64,000 bases of DNA from a bacterium (GTDB lineage: Bacteria; Bdellovibrionota; UBA1018): positions 1 to 64,000 of the forward strand of contig JAIEMT010000010.1 in the NCBI GenBank assembly GCA_019751945.1, written 5' to 3'. The first letter of the stretch is position 1, and each line of letters opens with the position of its first letter. Position numbers and translations under genes: made by a program. This document shows positions 7,888 through 17,037 of this stretch, piece by piece. The notes under the pieces are model-generated. The model worked only from the letters and a program-made list of their open reading frames with translations. It searched no databases and was not told the origin of the DNA.

Positions 7888-9102
7888 ATGTTGATGAGTT
7901 TGGCGCCGTTGAGGAACAACCGGGAGTATCGGCTGCTGTTTTTGGGGCAGATGGTTTCGTTTTTGGGTTCGATGATCACTTATGTGGCAGTGCCGTATCA
8001 GGTTTATGAGCTTACCAAAGATAATGCCTTGGTGGGGATGGTGAGCATTGCGGCGCTGGTTTCGGTGTTTGCGTTTGGGGTTTTGGGTGGGACTTATGCG
8101 GATCGTCTGAATCGTCGCAGGTTGCTCTTGGTTTCTGAAGTCCTTCTCGGTTTTTCGGTCATCGGCCTCATGGTGAATGCCAGCTTGGAAAGGCCGTCCG
8201 TTCCAACCATTTTTATTCTGATCGCGATCAAACAAGCTATCGCGGGATTTCACCGGCCAGCTATGGAAGCGCTTTCTCAGTCCATTGTCGACAAGAAAGA
8301 TTACGCTGCGATTGGGGCGTTAGGTTCCCTTCGCTATTCTATCGGAGCAATCTTGGGTCCGATGTTGGGTGGACTTCTGCTGGCAGGATTTGGAGTTCAG
8401 GGCGCATTTTTTGTCGACCTACTCACCTACGTGATTGCGTTTATTAGCCTGGCGTTGATGAAGCAACTGCCAAAACCAGCCCCTTCAACGAAGTCGCCTT
8501 GGACCGATGCAAAAGAAGGGGTTTCTTTTGCGCTTTCAAAACCTGTACTCATCGGAACCTACGTCACCGACATCGTGGCCATGGTGTTTGCATTTCCCGT
8601 CGCGCTTTTTCCGGCCATGTCTCAGAATTGGGGCGGCCCAAAAGTCGTGGGGCTGCTCTTTTCCGCGATGGCTATCGGGTCACTTCTGGTCACGCTCTTC
8701 AGCGGTTGGACTTCTAAAGTTTATCATCATGGACGCGGTGTGATTTTTTCTGCGGCGCTTTGGGGCGCGTTCATGATGGGCGTGGGTTTCTCCAACAATC
8801 TGTGGCTCTGTGTGTTCTTTTTGATTTTGGCGGGCGGAGCTGACATGTTGAGCGGCCTGTTTCGAAGCGTGATTTGGAACGAAACCGTTCCAAACGCGCT
8901 GCGCGGTCGCCTCTCAGGGATTGAAATGATTTCGTACATGATGGGACCCCTTTTGGGAAACGGCCGTGCTGGCTGGGTTGCAGCGAAATATTCTGTCACT
9001 ACAAGTTTGATTTCAGGGGGAGTGATTTGCTTTCTCGCCGTCCTCATTACCGCCAAATGCCTTCCTCAATTCTGGCGCTACAGAAGTGAAATAAAAACCT
9101 AA
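7888..9102 (+). CDS. MFS transporter
   Basis: A polytopic inner-membrane protein of about 404 residues with the 12-helix major facilitator pattern, closest in feel to the MFS_3/enterobactin-exporter (EntS-like) group. The loop 2-3 signature appears as GGTYADRLNRRRLLL, and helix 1 starts in NREYRLLFLGQMVSFLGSM. Substrate is unknown; many relatives export small molecules. The frame is open back to 7663, but that extension would translate the REP-like palindrome, so ATG 7888 (or 7894) is preferred; neither has a strong ribosome-binding site. It stands alone, with about 90 bases before the ABC transporter operon. Confidence 0.88.
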   Translation: MLMSLAPLRNNREYRLLFLGQMVSFLGSMITYVAVPYQVYELTKDNALVGMVSIAALVSVFAFGVLGGTYADRLNRRRLLLVSEVLLGFSVIGLMVNASLERPSVPTIFILIAIKQAIAGFHRPAMEALSQSIVDKKDYAAIGALGSLRYSIGAILGPMLGGLLLAGFGVQGAFFVDLLTYVIAFISLALMKQLPKPAPSTKSPWTDAKEGVSFALSKPVLIGTYVTDIVAMVFAFPVALFPAMSQNWGGPKVVGLLFSAMAIGSLLVTLFSGWTSKVYHHGRGVIFSAALWGAFMMGVGFSNNLWLCVFFLILAGGADMLSGLFRSVIWNETVPNALRGRLSGIEMISYMMGPLLGNGRAGWVAAKYSVTTSLISGGVICFLAVLITAKCLPQFWRYRSEIKT

Positions 9103-9132
9103 GAGACTCTCTGCGTTAATTTGAAATTCGAT

Positions 9133-9153
9133 TGAGCATCGCGATCATGCTCA
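9133..9153 (+). promoter_or_regulatory. Inverted repeat upstream of the lolD-like operon
   Basis: TGAGCAT (9133-9139) and ATGCTCA (9147-9153) form a 7-bp dyad around CGCGATC, 43 bases before the ATPase start codon. It has no T-run, so it is not a normal intrinsic terminator for the MFS gene. It could be an operator or a leader hairpin for the export operon; the function is not known. Confidence 0.35.
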
Positions 9154-9195
9154 GTAGAATGATGCCCCAACTTCAGATTCACGAACGGAGCCCGC

Positions 9196-9870
9196 ATGAA
9201 TTCCATCGAACTCAACGCCGTCACGAAAGATTACAAACTTGGAAAAGTAGTGGTGCCTGCTTTGAAGGGTGTTCACATGCAGGTGAGTTCGGGAGAGTTC
9301 ACCGTCATCGCCGGCCCGTCGGGCAGCGGAAAAACGACGCTGCTGAATTTGATCGGCTGCATGGATACGCCGACCAAGGGTGTAGTGAAAGTGGCTGGGC
9401 AGGAGACAGGGAAGCTGAAAGAGACGGAGCTCACCGATCTTCGACTCCATAAAATCGGATTTATTTTTCAATCCTTCAATTTGATTTCCGTATTGGATGT
9501 TTTCGACAACGTCGAGTTTCCGCTCCTTTTGATGAAGAGCCTCAGCAAGCAAGAACGGCGGGAGCGTGTACTGAACTACGTAGAAAAGGTGGGATTGAGC
9601 GGGCACTTGAAGCATCGCCCGAATGAACTCTCCGGTGGTCAGCGCCAACGCGTGGCCATTGCTCGCGCACTGGTGACGAAACCTGAAATCATTTTGGCCG
9701 ATGAACCCACGGCGAATCTGGATTCCAAAACCGGTCAGACCATCATTGATCTCATGAAAGAAATTAATAAGACCGATCAGACGACGTTTCTATTCTCCAC
9801 CCATGATCACCAGATCATGGAGCAGGCTCGTCGCGTGATTCGCCTCCAAGACGGAACCGTGGTGAGCTGA
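9196..9870 (+). CDS. ABC transporter ATPase, LolD/MacB type
   Basis: A 224-residue cytoplasmic ATPase. Motifs: Walker A GPSGSGKTT (about residue 36-44), Q-loop IFQSFNLI, ABC signature LSGGQRQRVAIARAL, Walker B IILADEPT with the catalytic Glu, and the H-loop STHDHQ. The sequence style and neighbours place it in the LolD/MacB group that powers FtsX-type mechanotransmission complexes rather than substrate-channel transporters. A GGAG ribosome-binding site precedes the ATG by 6-9 bases. Its TGA overlaps the permease ATG (TGATG), so the two are coupled. Confidence 0.93.
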   Translation: MNSIELNAVTKDYKLGKVVVPALKGVHMQVSSGEFTVIAGPSGSGKTTLLNLIGCMDTPTKGVVKVAGQETGKLKETELTDLRLHKIGFIFQSFNLISVLDVFDNVEFPLLLMKSLSKQERRERVLNYVEKVGLSGHLKHRPNELSGGQRQRVAIARALVTKPEIILADEPTANLDSKTGQTIIDLMKEINKTDQTTFLFSTHDHQIMEQARRVIRLQDGTVVS

Positions 9871-11984
9871 TGGACAGCTGGGTGACTTGGAAGATCGCCT
9901 TCCGAAATCTCTTTTTGCACAAGTTCAAGACAGCGGTGATTGGTTTCATCATTGTTTTTGGAACCACACTGGCCATCGTGGGAAATTCTCTGGTAGACGC
10001 CATTTCATCGGGGATGCAGAGGTCGCTCACCAATAGCGTCACCGGCGAGATTCAAATCTTTTCCTCCGATGCTAAAGAGAAGCTCTCTGTTTTTGGAAAC
10101 ATGGATGGCAGCATGCCGGATGTCAAGCATGTGAACGATTTCGTGAAAGTTCGTGATGCGCTCTTGGCAAAGGTGCCGAATATTCAGTCGGTCATCCCCA
10201 TGGGTACGGAAGCGGCGATGTGGAATCCGGGAAATATTTTGGATGTGAAGCTCGAAGATCTGCGCGCACTCTATTCGGCAAAACCCCGCGACGTGGAAAA
10301 GATTACTAAGCTGAAGGAATATGTTCGAGCCATGGTTGAGAATACTCGGCGACGCTTGGACGAGAGCCGATCAAGCGTGAGCTTAGTTTTAAAGAAGGAT
10401 GATCTTTTCGCGAAGGCTCCCGCAAATTTGAGTCAGGCCCTTTCTTCCGAATTCTGGGCCAGCTTTGATGCCCATGCCGAAGAACGGATTGAATTCCTAG
10501 CCAACAATATTGCGCCGCTCATTTTTGACGATAGTTTTGTTTGGCTGAGTTACATGGGCACGGTTCCGGGTGAGTTTCAGAAGGCATTTTCGCAGTTCGA
10601 AATCGTGAAGGGCCAACAGATTCCAGAAGGAAAGCGCGGATTCCTTTTCAGCGAATACGTTTACGAAAACATCATCAAGAATCGCGTAGCGCGCCGTCTG
10701 GACCAGGTCAAAAAGCGGATTGAAAAAGACGGAACGAAGATTGCTGGCAATCAGCTTCAGACCGATGCCATCTCAGCCTGTGTTGCTCAAGCGGCCGAAA
10801 TTTACACTCAGATTGCTCCAAGTGACGTTCAGACGCTGGCTCCGAAGATGCGAAAGCTCATGGACTCGAAAGAGAACGACTTTCCCAAGCTGATCAAAGA
10901 TTTCTTGGCCATGAACGATTCCAACTTCATGGAGCGTTACAAATTCTTTTATGAAGAAATTGCCCCAAAGATTGTCCTTTATAAGGTGAGAGTGGGAGAT
11001 GTCTTTCCTGTCACCGCATTTTCAGATTCTGGTTATTCCGTCTCGGTGAATATGAAAGTTTACGGGACCTATCATTTCAAGAGTTTCGAGAATTCGCCGA
11101 TCGCTGGGAATTTCAACATCATGGACATGATGTCGTTTCGCGAGCTTCAGGGCTTCATGACGGCAGAGAAACGTCAGGAAACCAAAGCCCTCGAAGCCGA
11201 GATGGGCGTGGCCGATGTGGGTCGCGACGATCTGAATGCCATTTTCGGAAATCGGGACGACAAACCGGCTGCAAAAACCACCACACATATTTCCAATGCT
11301 TTAGCTCCGACGACGGCAGGAAAGTTTGAAGCCCGCAAACGAGTCTTTGAACAGGTCTACTCGCAAGAGGAAATGACAAACGGAGTATTCTTGAATGCCG
11401 CGGTTCTATTGAAGGACGCTTCGAAGATTTCGCAGACGTTAAAACAGATTCAGGATGTCGCAAAGTCCGAGAACCTGGGGATTCAAGCGATCGACTGGCG
11501 AGATGCTGCAGGCATGATGGGGCAGTTGACGATCATGGTTCGAGCGGTGTTGTACTTCTTAGTCCTCATCACGTTTACGATCGCTACCTTTATTATTATG
11601 AATTCTATGTTGATGGCGACGATGGAGCGGACGCGTGAGATCGGAACCATGCGTGCTATCGGGGCTCAGCGAAAGTTCTTACTAAAGCTCTTCTTGCAAG
11701 AGACTATGATTCTCAGCTTCATTTTTGGAGCCATCGGAACTTTGGTGGGCGCGCTGATTGTCGGTACGGTAGGAGCTCGCGGAATTCCAGCCATGGGCGA
11801 TCCGGCACAAGGCGATGTCAGTACCTTCTTCTTTTCCGGAGATCGCCTCTACTTCCATTTGAATCCGGTGCACATTTTGGTCGTCTTTATCTGTATGACC
11901 TTGGTGGCGATTATTTCAACCCAGTACCCAGCTTGGCGGGCGATGAAGATTTCTCCGCTCGAAGCGATTTTGAGTAAGGAGTAG
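9870..11984 (+). CDS. FtsX-like ABC permease with very large periplasmic domain
   Basis: A 704-residue permease. One membrane helix lies near the N-terminus (about 17-40) and three near the C-terminus (about 550-700), the LolC/LolE/MacB layout, with the conserved cytoplasmic turn RTREIGTMRAIG in the C-terminal FtsX domain. The extracytoplasmic domain between helix 1 and helix 2 is about 500 residues, roughly twice that of LolC or LolE, and includes charged helical stretches near 140-180 and 280-360. It acts with the upstream ATPase and the following FtsX permease, which starts 3 bases later. Likely substrates are lipoproteins or other envelope lipids; none can be named from sequence. Confidence 0.9.
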   Translation: MDSWVTWKIAFRNLFLHKFKTAVIGFIIVFGTTLAIVGNSLVDAISSGMQRSLTNSVTGEIQIFSSDAKEKLSVFGNMDGSMPDVKHVNDFVKVRDALLAKVPNIQSVIPMGTEAAMWNPGNILDVKLEDLRALYSAKPRDVEKITKLKEYVRAMVENTRRRLDESRSSVSLVLKKDDLFAKAPANLSQALSSEFWASFDAHAEERIEFLANNIAPLIFDDSFVWLSYMGTVPGEFQKAFSQFEIVKGQQIPEGKRGFLFSEYVYENIIKNRVARRLDQVKKRIEKDGTKIAGNQLQTDAISACVAQAAEIYTQIAPSDVQTLAPKMRKLMDSKENDFPKLIKDFLAMNDSNFMERYKFFYEEIAPKIVLYKVRVGDVFPVTAFSDSGYSVSVNMKVYGTYHFKSFENSPIAGNFNIMDMMSFRELQGFMTAEKRQETKALEAEMGVADVGRDDLNAIFGNRDDKPAAKTTTHISNALAPTTAGKFEARKRVFEQVYSQEEMTNGVFLNAAVLLKDASKISQTLKQIQDVAKSENLGIQAIDWRDAAGMMGQLTIMVRAVLYFLVLITFTIATFIIMNSMLMATMERTREIGTMRAIGAQRKFLLKLFLQETMILSFIFGAIGTLVGALIVGTVGARGIPAMGDPAQGDVSTFFFSGDRLYFHLNPVHILVVFICMTLVAIISTQYPAWRAMKISPLEAILSKE

Positions 11985-11987
11985 CCG

Positions 11988-13346
11988 ATGCTGCAATTTT
12001 TAAGAATCGCCGCAAGAAATCTCATTACTCATCAGACCCGAACTCTCTTGATCGGGGGAGCCGTGGTTGCGGTCACCGTGATCTTGGTTTTCTTGCTCTC
12101 TTTTACAGCGGGAATTCAGAATACGATTTTGCGAAACTCCACGGCTCTTGCTAGTGGGCACGTGAACGTCGCAGGGTTTTACAAACTCAGCCAGACTTCG
12201 TCTGCACCCCTGGTTTCAGGATACAAACCCATCTTGGACCTTGTGAAAAAGAATGTTCCAGAGGCTGCGCTTTTTTACACGCGTATTAAAGGATTCGGAA
12301 AAGTCATTTCGGATTCTCATTCGGTTTCGTTGCCCATGTGGGGAATTGATCTCAAGAATGAAAAGGACGTCATCGGGCACCTCCAGCTGGCCAAAAAGTC
12401 GACGTACATAGAGAATTACAAAACCAAAGAGGGGGAGTCCGAAGTCGAAGGGAATCTTCAGGACATCGAAAAACCTGGCAACATGGCTTTCTTTGCTACG
12501 CATGCCAAAAAACTCAAAGTGCGAGTGGGTGATACGGTCACGATCTCCGTTCCCACGACTAGAAACATTTACAATACGAAGGATGTGCGAATTGCAGCGG
12601 TGCTCGCGGATATGGGCATGATGTCGTCGTTCACGACGTTTATGAACGAACACGACATGCGCGAACTCTATCAGACCCCGGATGATACAACCGGACAAAT
12701 CATGATCATGCTGAAGAATCCGAATGACATGCCAGCGGTCGAGGAGCGACTGCGGAAAGTCCTCACCCAAGCGGGCCACGCCTTGATGGACAAGGAAGAG
12801 CAACCCTACTGGATGAAGTTCGATCGCGTCTCGGGCGAATCCTGGGTTGGGCAGCGCATCGATGTGACCACCTGGAAAGATGAGACGGCTTATACGAAGT
12901 GGGTCATGAGTTTGCTCGGGGCTCTCACCTTCGTGTTTACTGCGGTCTTGCTTACCATTGTCGTACTGGGAATGGTGAACACGCTTTGGATGGCCATCCG
13001 GGAGCGCACCTCAGAAATTGGAACGTTGCGGGCAATCGGATTGCAGCGGCGCCAGGTTTTAATCATGTTCATGCTGGAAGCGCTTCTGCTCTCAGTAGGA
13101 AGTATCGTGGTGGGAATCGGGGTCGGAACATTGATTGTGAGTCTAATCAGTGCAGCCCATATTTCTGTCGAGTCGGAGGCTTTCCAAATGTTTGTCATGT
13201 CCAATGTGCTGGAGTTCAAAATCGATACCGGCAACTTGATCCTGACTTTCAGCTTGGTTTGTTTTTTCCTGGTTTTGGGTTCACTCTTTCCGTCTTATCG
13301 AGCGAGTAAGATGAAGCCAGTGTCGGCCATCAACCACGTCAATTAG
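11988..13346 (+). CDS. FtsX-like ABC permease (second subunit)
   Basis: A 452-residue permease with the same 1+3 membrane-helix layout: helix 1 near 20-45, a periplasmic MacB-like domain (about 48-300) and three C-terminal helices. The conserved RTSEIGTLRAIGLQRRQV loop is present. With the 704-residue permease it would form a heterodimer like LolC-LolE around an ATPase dimer. Start ATG 11988 follows the previous stop by 3 bases with GGAG inside the end of the upstream gene. Length is normal for the family, unlike its partner. Confidence 0.92.
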   Translation: MLQFLRIAARNLITHQTRTLLIGGAVVAVTVILVFLLSFTAGIQNTILRNSTALASGHVNVAGFYKLSQTSSAPLVSGYKPILDLVKKNVPEAALFYTRIKGFGKVISDSHSVSLPMWGIDLKNEKDVIGHLQLAKKSTYIENYKTKEGESEVEGNLQDIEKPGNMAFFATHAKKLKVRVGDTVTISVPTTRNIYNTKDVRIAAVLADMGMMSSFTTFMNEHDMRELYQTPDDTTGQIMIMLKNPNDMPAVEERLRKVLTQAGHALMDKEEQPYWMKFDRVSGESWVGQRIDVTTWKDETAYTKWVMSLLGALTFVFTAVLLTIVVLGMVNTLWMAIRERTSEIGTLRAIGLQRRQVLIMFMLEALLLSVGSIVVGIGVGTLIVSLISAAHISVESEAFQMFVMSNVLEFKIDTGNLILTFSLVCFFLVLGSLFPSYRASKMKPVSAINHVN

Positions 13347-13359
13347 AAGGGGTTAACAG

Positions 13360-14142
13360 ATGAAGTTATTTCTAGGATTCGTTACCGCACTTGCTCTAAT
13401 TCCCCAGGCTAACGTTTGGAGTGCCGAAACTCTCAGCGATGCTGAAGCTTTTAACATGGTCAAAGAACTCGACAATCGTCAGCGAAATTCAGGCGACTAC
13501 ACTTCTTTGGTCTATGTAAAAGAAACCGAGAAGAACAAAGAGCCCCATGTTTTTCAGGCCATCGTCTATCGACGCGATAAAGACGACAAGCTCATCATTC
13601 TTTTTACTAAACCGAAGGAAGAATCTGGCAAGGGCTACCTCAAGATCGATAAGAACCTTTGGATGTACGATCCCAATACGGGAAAGTGGGAGCGTCGCAC
13701 GGAACGGGAACGAATTGCCGGCACGAATTCTCGACGCGAAGATTTCGATGAGAGCCGAATGGCCGAAGAATTCAACATCAAGTTTGAATCCAATGGGACC
13801 TTGGGGCCTTATAAGACTCATATTCTGAAGCTGACGGTAAAAGAAGGGATTGATGTTGCCTACCCGATGATCAAGCTGGCTGTGGATCAGAAGGACAAGA
13901 ACATTGTTCGTCGCGAAGAGTTTTCTCTATCAGGAAAATTGATGCGGACGACGTATTACCCCAAGTGGAACAAACGCTATAGCGAATCGAAGAAGGGCGA
14001 TGTGTGGATTCCCGAGGAACTTCGAATTTTTGACGAGCTCGAAAAAGGAAACACTACCACCATCTTGATTAAGGAAACGGATTTTAAGAATGTCGACAAC
14101 AACATCTTTAGTAAGGCTTGGATTGAATCGAAGAGTAAGTAG
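13360..14142 (+). CDS. Outer-membrane lipoprotein-sorting (LolA-like) periplasmic protein
   Basis: A 260-residue exported protein with a signal peptide (MKLFLGFVTALALIPQANVWSA). The mature part resembles the LolA-like TP0789/COG2834 family: repeated beta strands including KLIILFTKPKEESGKGYLKI, LWMYDPNTGKWER and DVWIPEELRIFDE, which form the hydrophobic half-barrel that carries lipids across the periplasm. It follows the second permease by 13 bases with an AGGGG ribosome-binding site. Place in the pathway, between inner-membrane exporter and outer-membrane barrel, is inferred from gene order. Confidence 0.88.
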   Translation: MKLFLGFVTALALIPQANVWSAETLSDAEAFNMVKELDNRQRNSGDYTSLVYVKETEKNKEPHVFQAIVYRRDKDDKLIILFTKPKEESGKGYLKIDKNLWMYDPNTGKWERRTERERIAGTNSRREDFDESRMAEEFNIKFESNGTLGPYKTHILKLTVKEGIDVAYPMIKLAVDQKDKNIVRREEFSLSGKLMRTTYYPKWNKRYSESKKGDVWIPEELRIFDELEKGNTTTILIKETDFKNVDNNIFSKAWIESKSK

Positions 14143-15325
14143 TTTCTTTATATTGCTTCTGGCCACCGTCGCATCTGCGGAAGAATTTCCGTTTAAGAGC
14201 GGAGACGCCGAATTTGAAAAGGGCTTTGGCGACAAAAAGGGCCTGACTCAAGCTGACAAAGATTTTGTCGAAGCGGACCGCCTGAAGATCGGCGGCACGC
14301 TTTGGAATGAGGCGACCTTTGCTCAAGTCGGAACCGGAACTGCGGCAAACGGCTACTTCTTCAATCCCAATTCTCTTTGGGTGTACTTCGATGCGCGCTT
14401 GAAGGGCGATGTGCGTGGGGTGATGAAGTTCAAGACGATCTTCGATCCAACCCTTACCGATGGGGCGACGAATCCTCTGACAGGTTCCACCAGCCGAAGA
14501 ACGCAGACCGATCTCGAAGAATTGAAGATTCTTTTCTCCGCAAACAAGAAGGTCTTCTTCACCATCGGAAAACAGAAAATTAAGTGGGGCGCGGGAAAGT
14601 TTTGGAATCCGACCGACTTTTTGAATTCGGACCGCAGAAACTTTTTATATTCGACAGATTTGCGCTCAGGGATTTCTCAGGTCAAAACCCATGTTCCACT
14701 AGGGGCTTCTAACCTTTATATGATCCAGGGCCTCGACCAAGCCGATAAGATCGACAAAGTACGCCACTCCTTACGGGCAGAGGTGCCGTTGGGAGGAAAG
14801 GGCGAAATCTCCGCTTCGACGAGTTTCAAAAAGGAGTCCCATCCCCGATACGGGATCGATGTTTCTTCCGCAGTCGGAGATTTCGATGTCTATGGCGAGG
14901 CCGCGTATGTCGGTACTTCGAGTTGGGTGCTCGGAGTGAGTTACGATGCGGTTTACGCGGAATCCGACACCATTACCTTTGGTCTGGAGTATTTTGAGAA
15001 CGGCGCGGGATACTCCAGCACTTCGGATTACACCGCGGTTTTTACCAGTGGTGCCTACCAACCGTTTTACCTGAGCCGTCGCTACGGCATGTTCATGGTC
15101 TACTTGCCGAAACCTGGAAACTGGAATCACACGACGTTTACGATTTTTAACCTTCTGAATCTTTCCGACTACAGCGCCTTGACCCGCGTCGAGGCCCTCT
15201 TCACAGCAATGGATGACCTTTCCATCAACGTGGCCGTGGGCGCTCACTACGGAAATGGTGACGGAGAGTTTAAGATCGGCGGGCAGAACTTGGACGCTTC
15301 AGTCCGGCTGATGCTGGACTTTTAG
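14123..15325 (+). CDS. Outer-membrane beta-barrel protein of the export operon
   Basis: About 400 residues with a signal peptide (NRRVSSFFILLLATVASA) and alternating amphipathic strands ending in ASVRLMLDF, a C-terminal Phe typical of BamA-inserted barrels. It resembles porin-like proteins that accompany LolA-like carriers. The frame is open from ATG 14090, but TTG 14123 puts the signal peptide at the N-terminus and has AAGG 6 bases upstream; it overlaps the LolA-like gene by 20 bases. It completes a route from cytoplasm to outer membrane. Its last 56 bases overlap the convergent EamA gene. Confidence 0.83.
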   Translation: MNRRVSSFFILLLATVASAEEFPFKSGDAEFEKGFGDKKGLTQADKDFVEADRLKIGGTLWNEATFAQVGTGTAANGYFFNPNSLWVYFDARLKGDVRGVMKFKTIFDPTLTDGATNPLTGSTSRRTQTDLEELKILFSANKKVFFTIGKQKIKWGAGKFWNPTDFLNSDRRNFLYSTDLRSGISQVKTHVPLGASNLYMIQGLDQADKIDKVRHSLRAEVPLGGKGEISASTSFKKESHPRYGIDVSSAVGDFDVYGEAAYVGTSSWVLGVSYDAVYAESDTITFGLEYFENGAGYSSTSDYTAVFTSGAYQPFYLSRRYGMFMVYLPKPGNWNHTTFTIFNLLNLSDYSALTRVEALFTAMDDLSINVAVGAHYGNGDGEFKIGGQNLDASVRLMLDF

Positions 15326-16169
15326 AAAACACGTTGACGCAGAGACCGAGGATCACCAGCGCTGCCGCGTAGAATTTCCAAATTGGGAAAGGCTCGCCTA
15401 ATACTAGGGTAGAGCCCATGAATCCAAAGAACGGGACTAGAAGCGAAAACGGCGCGATGGTCGCAGCCGGATAGAGCGTCATTAAATACGCCCAAATCGA
15501 GTACCCTAGGTGTGTGGACATGTAGACGATGTAGAAAACCGAGAGTGCGGCGGTCCAAGAAGTATGAACGACAGAACGGACGATGACGGTCGGACCTTCA
15601 AAAATCAGCGACGTCGCCAACAAGAAGGGAATGGCAAATAAACTTCCCCAGACCACGAGTGCCAGTGGATTTACCGTCCCAATTTTTTTGGCGAGAATAT
15701 TTCCGCTGGCCCAAGAAAAAGCTCCGAGCAACGTACAGATCAACCCTATCGCGGTAATTTCTTTTTCAATGTGAAACGCTACGACGACAATTCCTAAAAA
15801 CGAAATGCATGCGCCAATGATTTTTGGGGCAGTGGGGCGCTCCTTGGTCAGCCAGGCGGCCAGGCCAATCGTGAAGAATGCCTGGGTTTGAGCAAGCAAT
15901 GAGGCTAGTCCTGGCGACATTCCCGCTTTCATTCCAGAAAACAGAAACGCAAACTGGAATCCGTAGAGCACTACACCGTAGGTAATCAGCAGCTTCAGTG
16001 GAACTTTGGGACGTTTAATAAAAAATACAAAAGGATACGCGGTGAGAACAAACCGGAGCACGCAGAGAAAAAGTGGGGGATAAGAGTTCAATCCCAAATG
16101 AATGAAAATAAAGTTGAATCCCCAAACGAGGACGAGAAGAAGAATGAGTCCGAGATGGTTGAGCTTCAT
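15270..16169 (-). CDS. EamA/DMT-family transporter
   Basis: A 299-residue inner-membrane protein with ten predicted helices in two EamA repeats (drug/metabolite transporter superfamily; O-acetylserine/cysteine exporter-like by feel). Visible anchors are LVLVWGFNFIFIHLGL in helix 1 and FSWASGNILAKKIG in the second repeat. The ATG at 16169 overlaps the stop of the upstream HAD gene (ATGA), so the longer frame to 16238 is rejected. The C-terminal 18 residues (about) are encoded antisense to the end of the barrel gene. Substrate unknown. Confidence 0.9.
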   Translation of the reverse strand: MKLNHLGLILLLVLVWGFNFIFIHLGLNSYPPLFLCVLRFVLTAYPFVFFIKRPKVPLKLLITYGVVLYGFQFAFLFSGMKAGMSPGLASLLAQTQAFFTIGLAAWLTKERPTAPKIIGACISFLGIVVVAFHIEKEITAIGLICTLLGAFSWASGNILAKKIGTVNPLALVVWGSLFAIPFLLATSLIFEGPTVIVRSVVHTSWTAALSVFYIVYMSTHLGYSIWAYLMTLYPAATIAPFSLLVPFFGFMGSTLVLGEPFPIWKFYAAALVILGLCVNVFSKSPASAGLKRPSSARRS

Positions 16170-16975
16170 GAGCGCCAGTTTTCGAAGTTCTTGAGGCGAT
16201 AAAATCCCGAGCGGATCGGCGCGGGGTGGGTGCTGCAAATCGTTTCGACGAACACGTTCATTGCTGAAGGAAAGGCCTCAGCGAGTGCAATGAGATTCGG
16301 CGGCTCATTTTCTAAAGACGCGATGACTTCGCCACGTTCCTGAATCCAGGCTGCCGCATTTTTCTTATGGTCTAAATCCGGCTCATCGAAAGTTTTCTTC
16401 AGAAGGAGGTGAGTGCGACCGGTGTCCCACGGAAACCCATCTCGAACCAAATTCGCCCGTGTTCCAGTTCCCATTCCAGGCTCATCGCGTCCGGTGAGGT
16501 AGACAATCTCGGCTCCCAACTCGTGTAACGACTGGACCCATCTAGCTGCGCCGGGGTAAGCGAAGTCGGCTTCCAAATAATCATTCGTAAAAAATCGGGG
16601 CTGCCAAAAGTTTTTTATCGATTCAAAAATCGCATCATGATTTTCAGAGGTGTCGAGAAATGAAAAGAGGTCTCGAATGGAGTAATTGAGATGTTCGAAC
16701 TCGAGTTGCAAAATGCGGTCGCGCGCGCGCGGAAAGGCTCCACTGTTTTTGGAATCACACCATTCGCGCAAAATTTTATGCGTCCGCGTTCGGACTTCAT
16801 ACAGAGTCGAATCTAAATCCAGAATCACTATCGGATTGCGTTGCGACTTCGCACGCGCTTGCGTCACTCGTCGCACGGCTTCTGTCATCACTTCTCGGTC
16901 GCTCATAGCGTGGAAGGACATTCTGCCAATCCAATCCTGACGAACAAATAATTTTTCATCGTTCTGTGTCAGCAT
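16166..16975 (-). CDS. HAD-superfamily hydrolase
   Basis: A 269-residue protein with HAD motifs: motif I D53-L-D55-STLYE (nucleophile and acid/base Asp), motif II YLTGRDEPG, motif III Lys in LLLKK, and motif IV as SLENEPPN, with Glu residues where Asp is usual. It belongs near the acid-phosphatase/HAD_2-like group; substrate unknown. The frame is open to 17077, which would overlap the divergent MFS gene; ATG 16975 leaves a 62-base divergent intergenic region and is preferred. Its stop overlaps the EamA start. Confidence 0.85.
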   Translation of the reverse strand: MLTQNDEKLFVRQDWIGRMSFHAMSDREVMTEAVRRVTQARAKSQRNPIVILDLDSTLYEVRTRTHKILREWCDSKNSGAFPRARDRILQLEFEHLNYSIRDLFSFLDTSENHDAIFESIKNFWQPRFFTNDYLEADFAYPGAARWVQSLHELGAEIVYLTGRDEPGMGTGTRANLVRDGFPWDTGRTHLLLKKTFDEPDLDHKKNAAAWIQERGEVIASLENEPPNLIALAEAFPSAMNVFVETICSTHPAPIRSGFYRLKNFENWRS

Positions 16976-17037
16976 TCGCTGGGCTTTATGCCGTATTCCT
17001 GCTTGAAAAGCTACGGGTGAACGGCTACTGAAATCGA

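Noticed and set aside
9133-9153. Intrinsic terminator of the MFS gene
   Set aside because: The dyad has a short stem and no downstream T-run; recorded as a possible operator instead.
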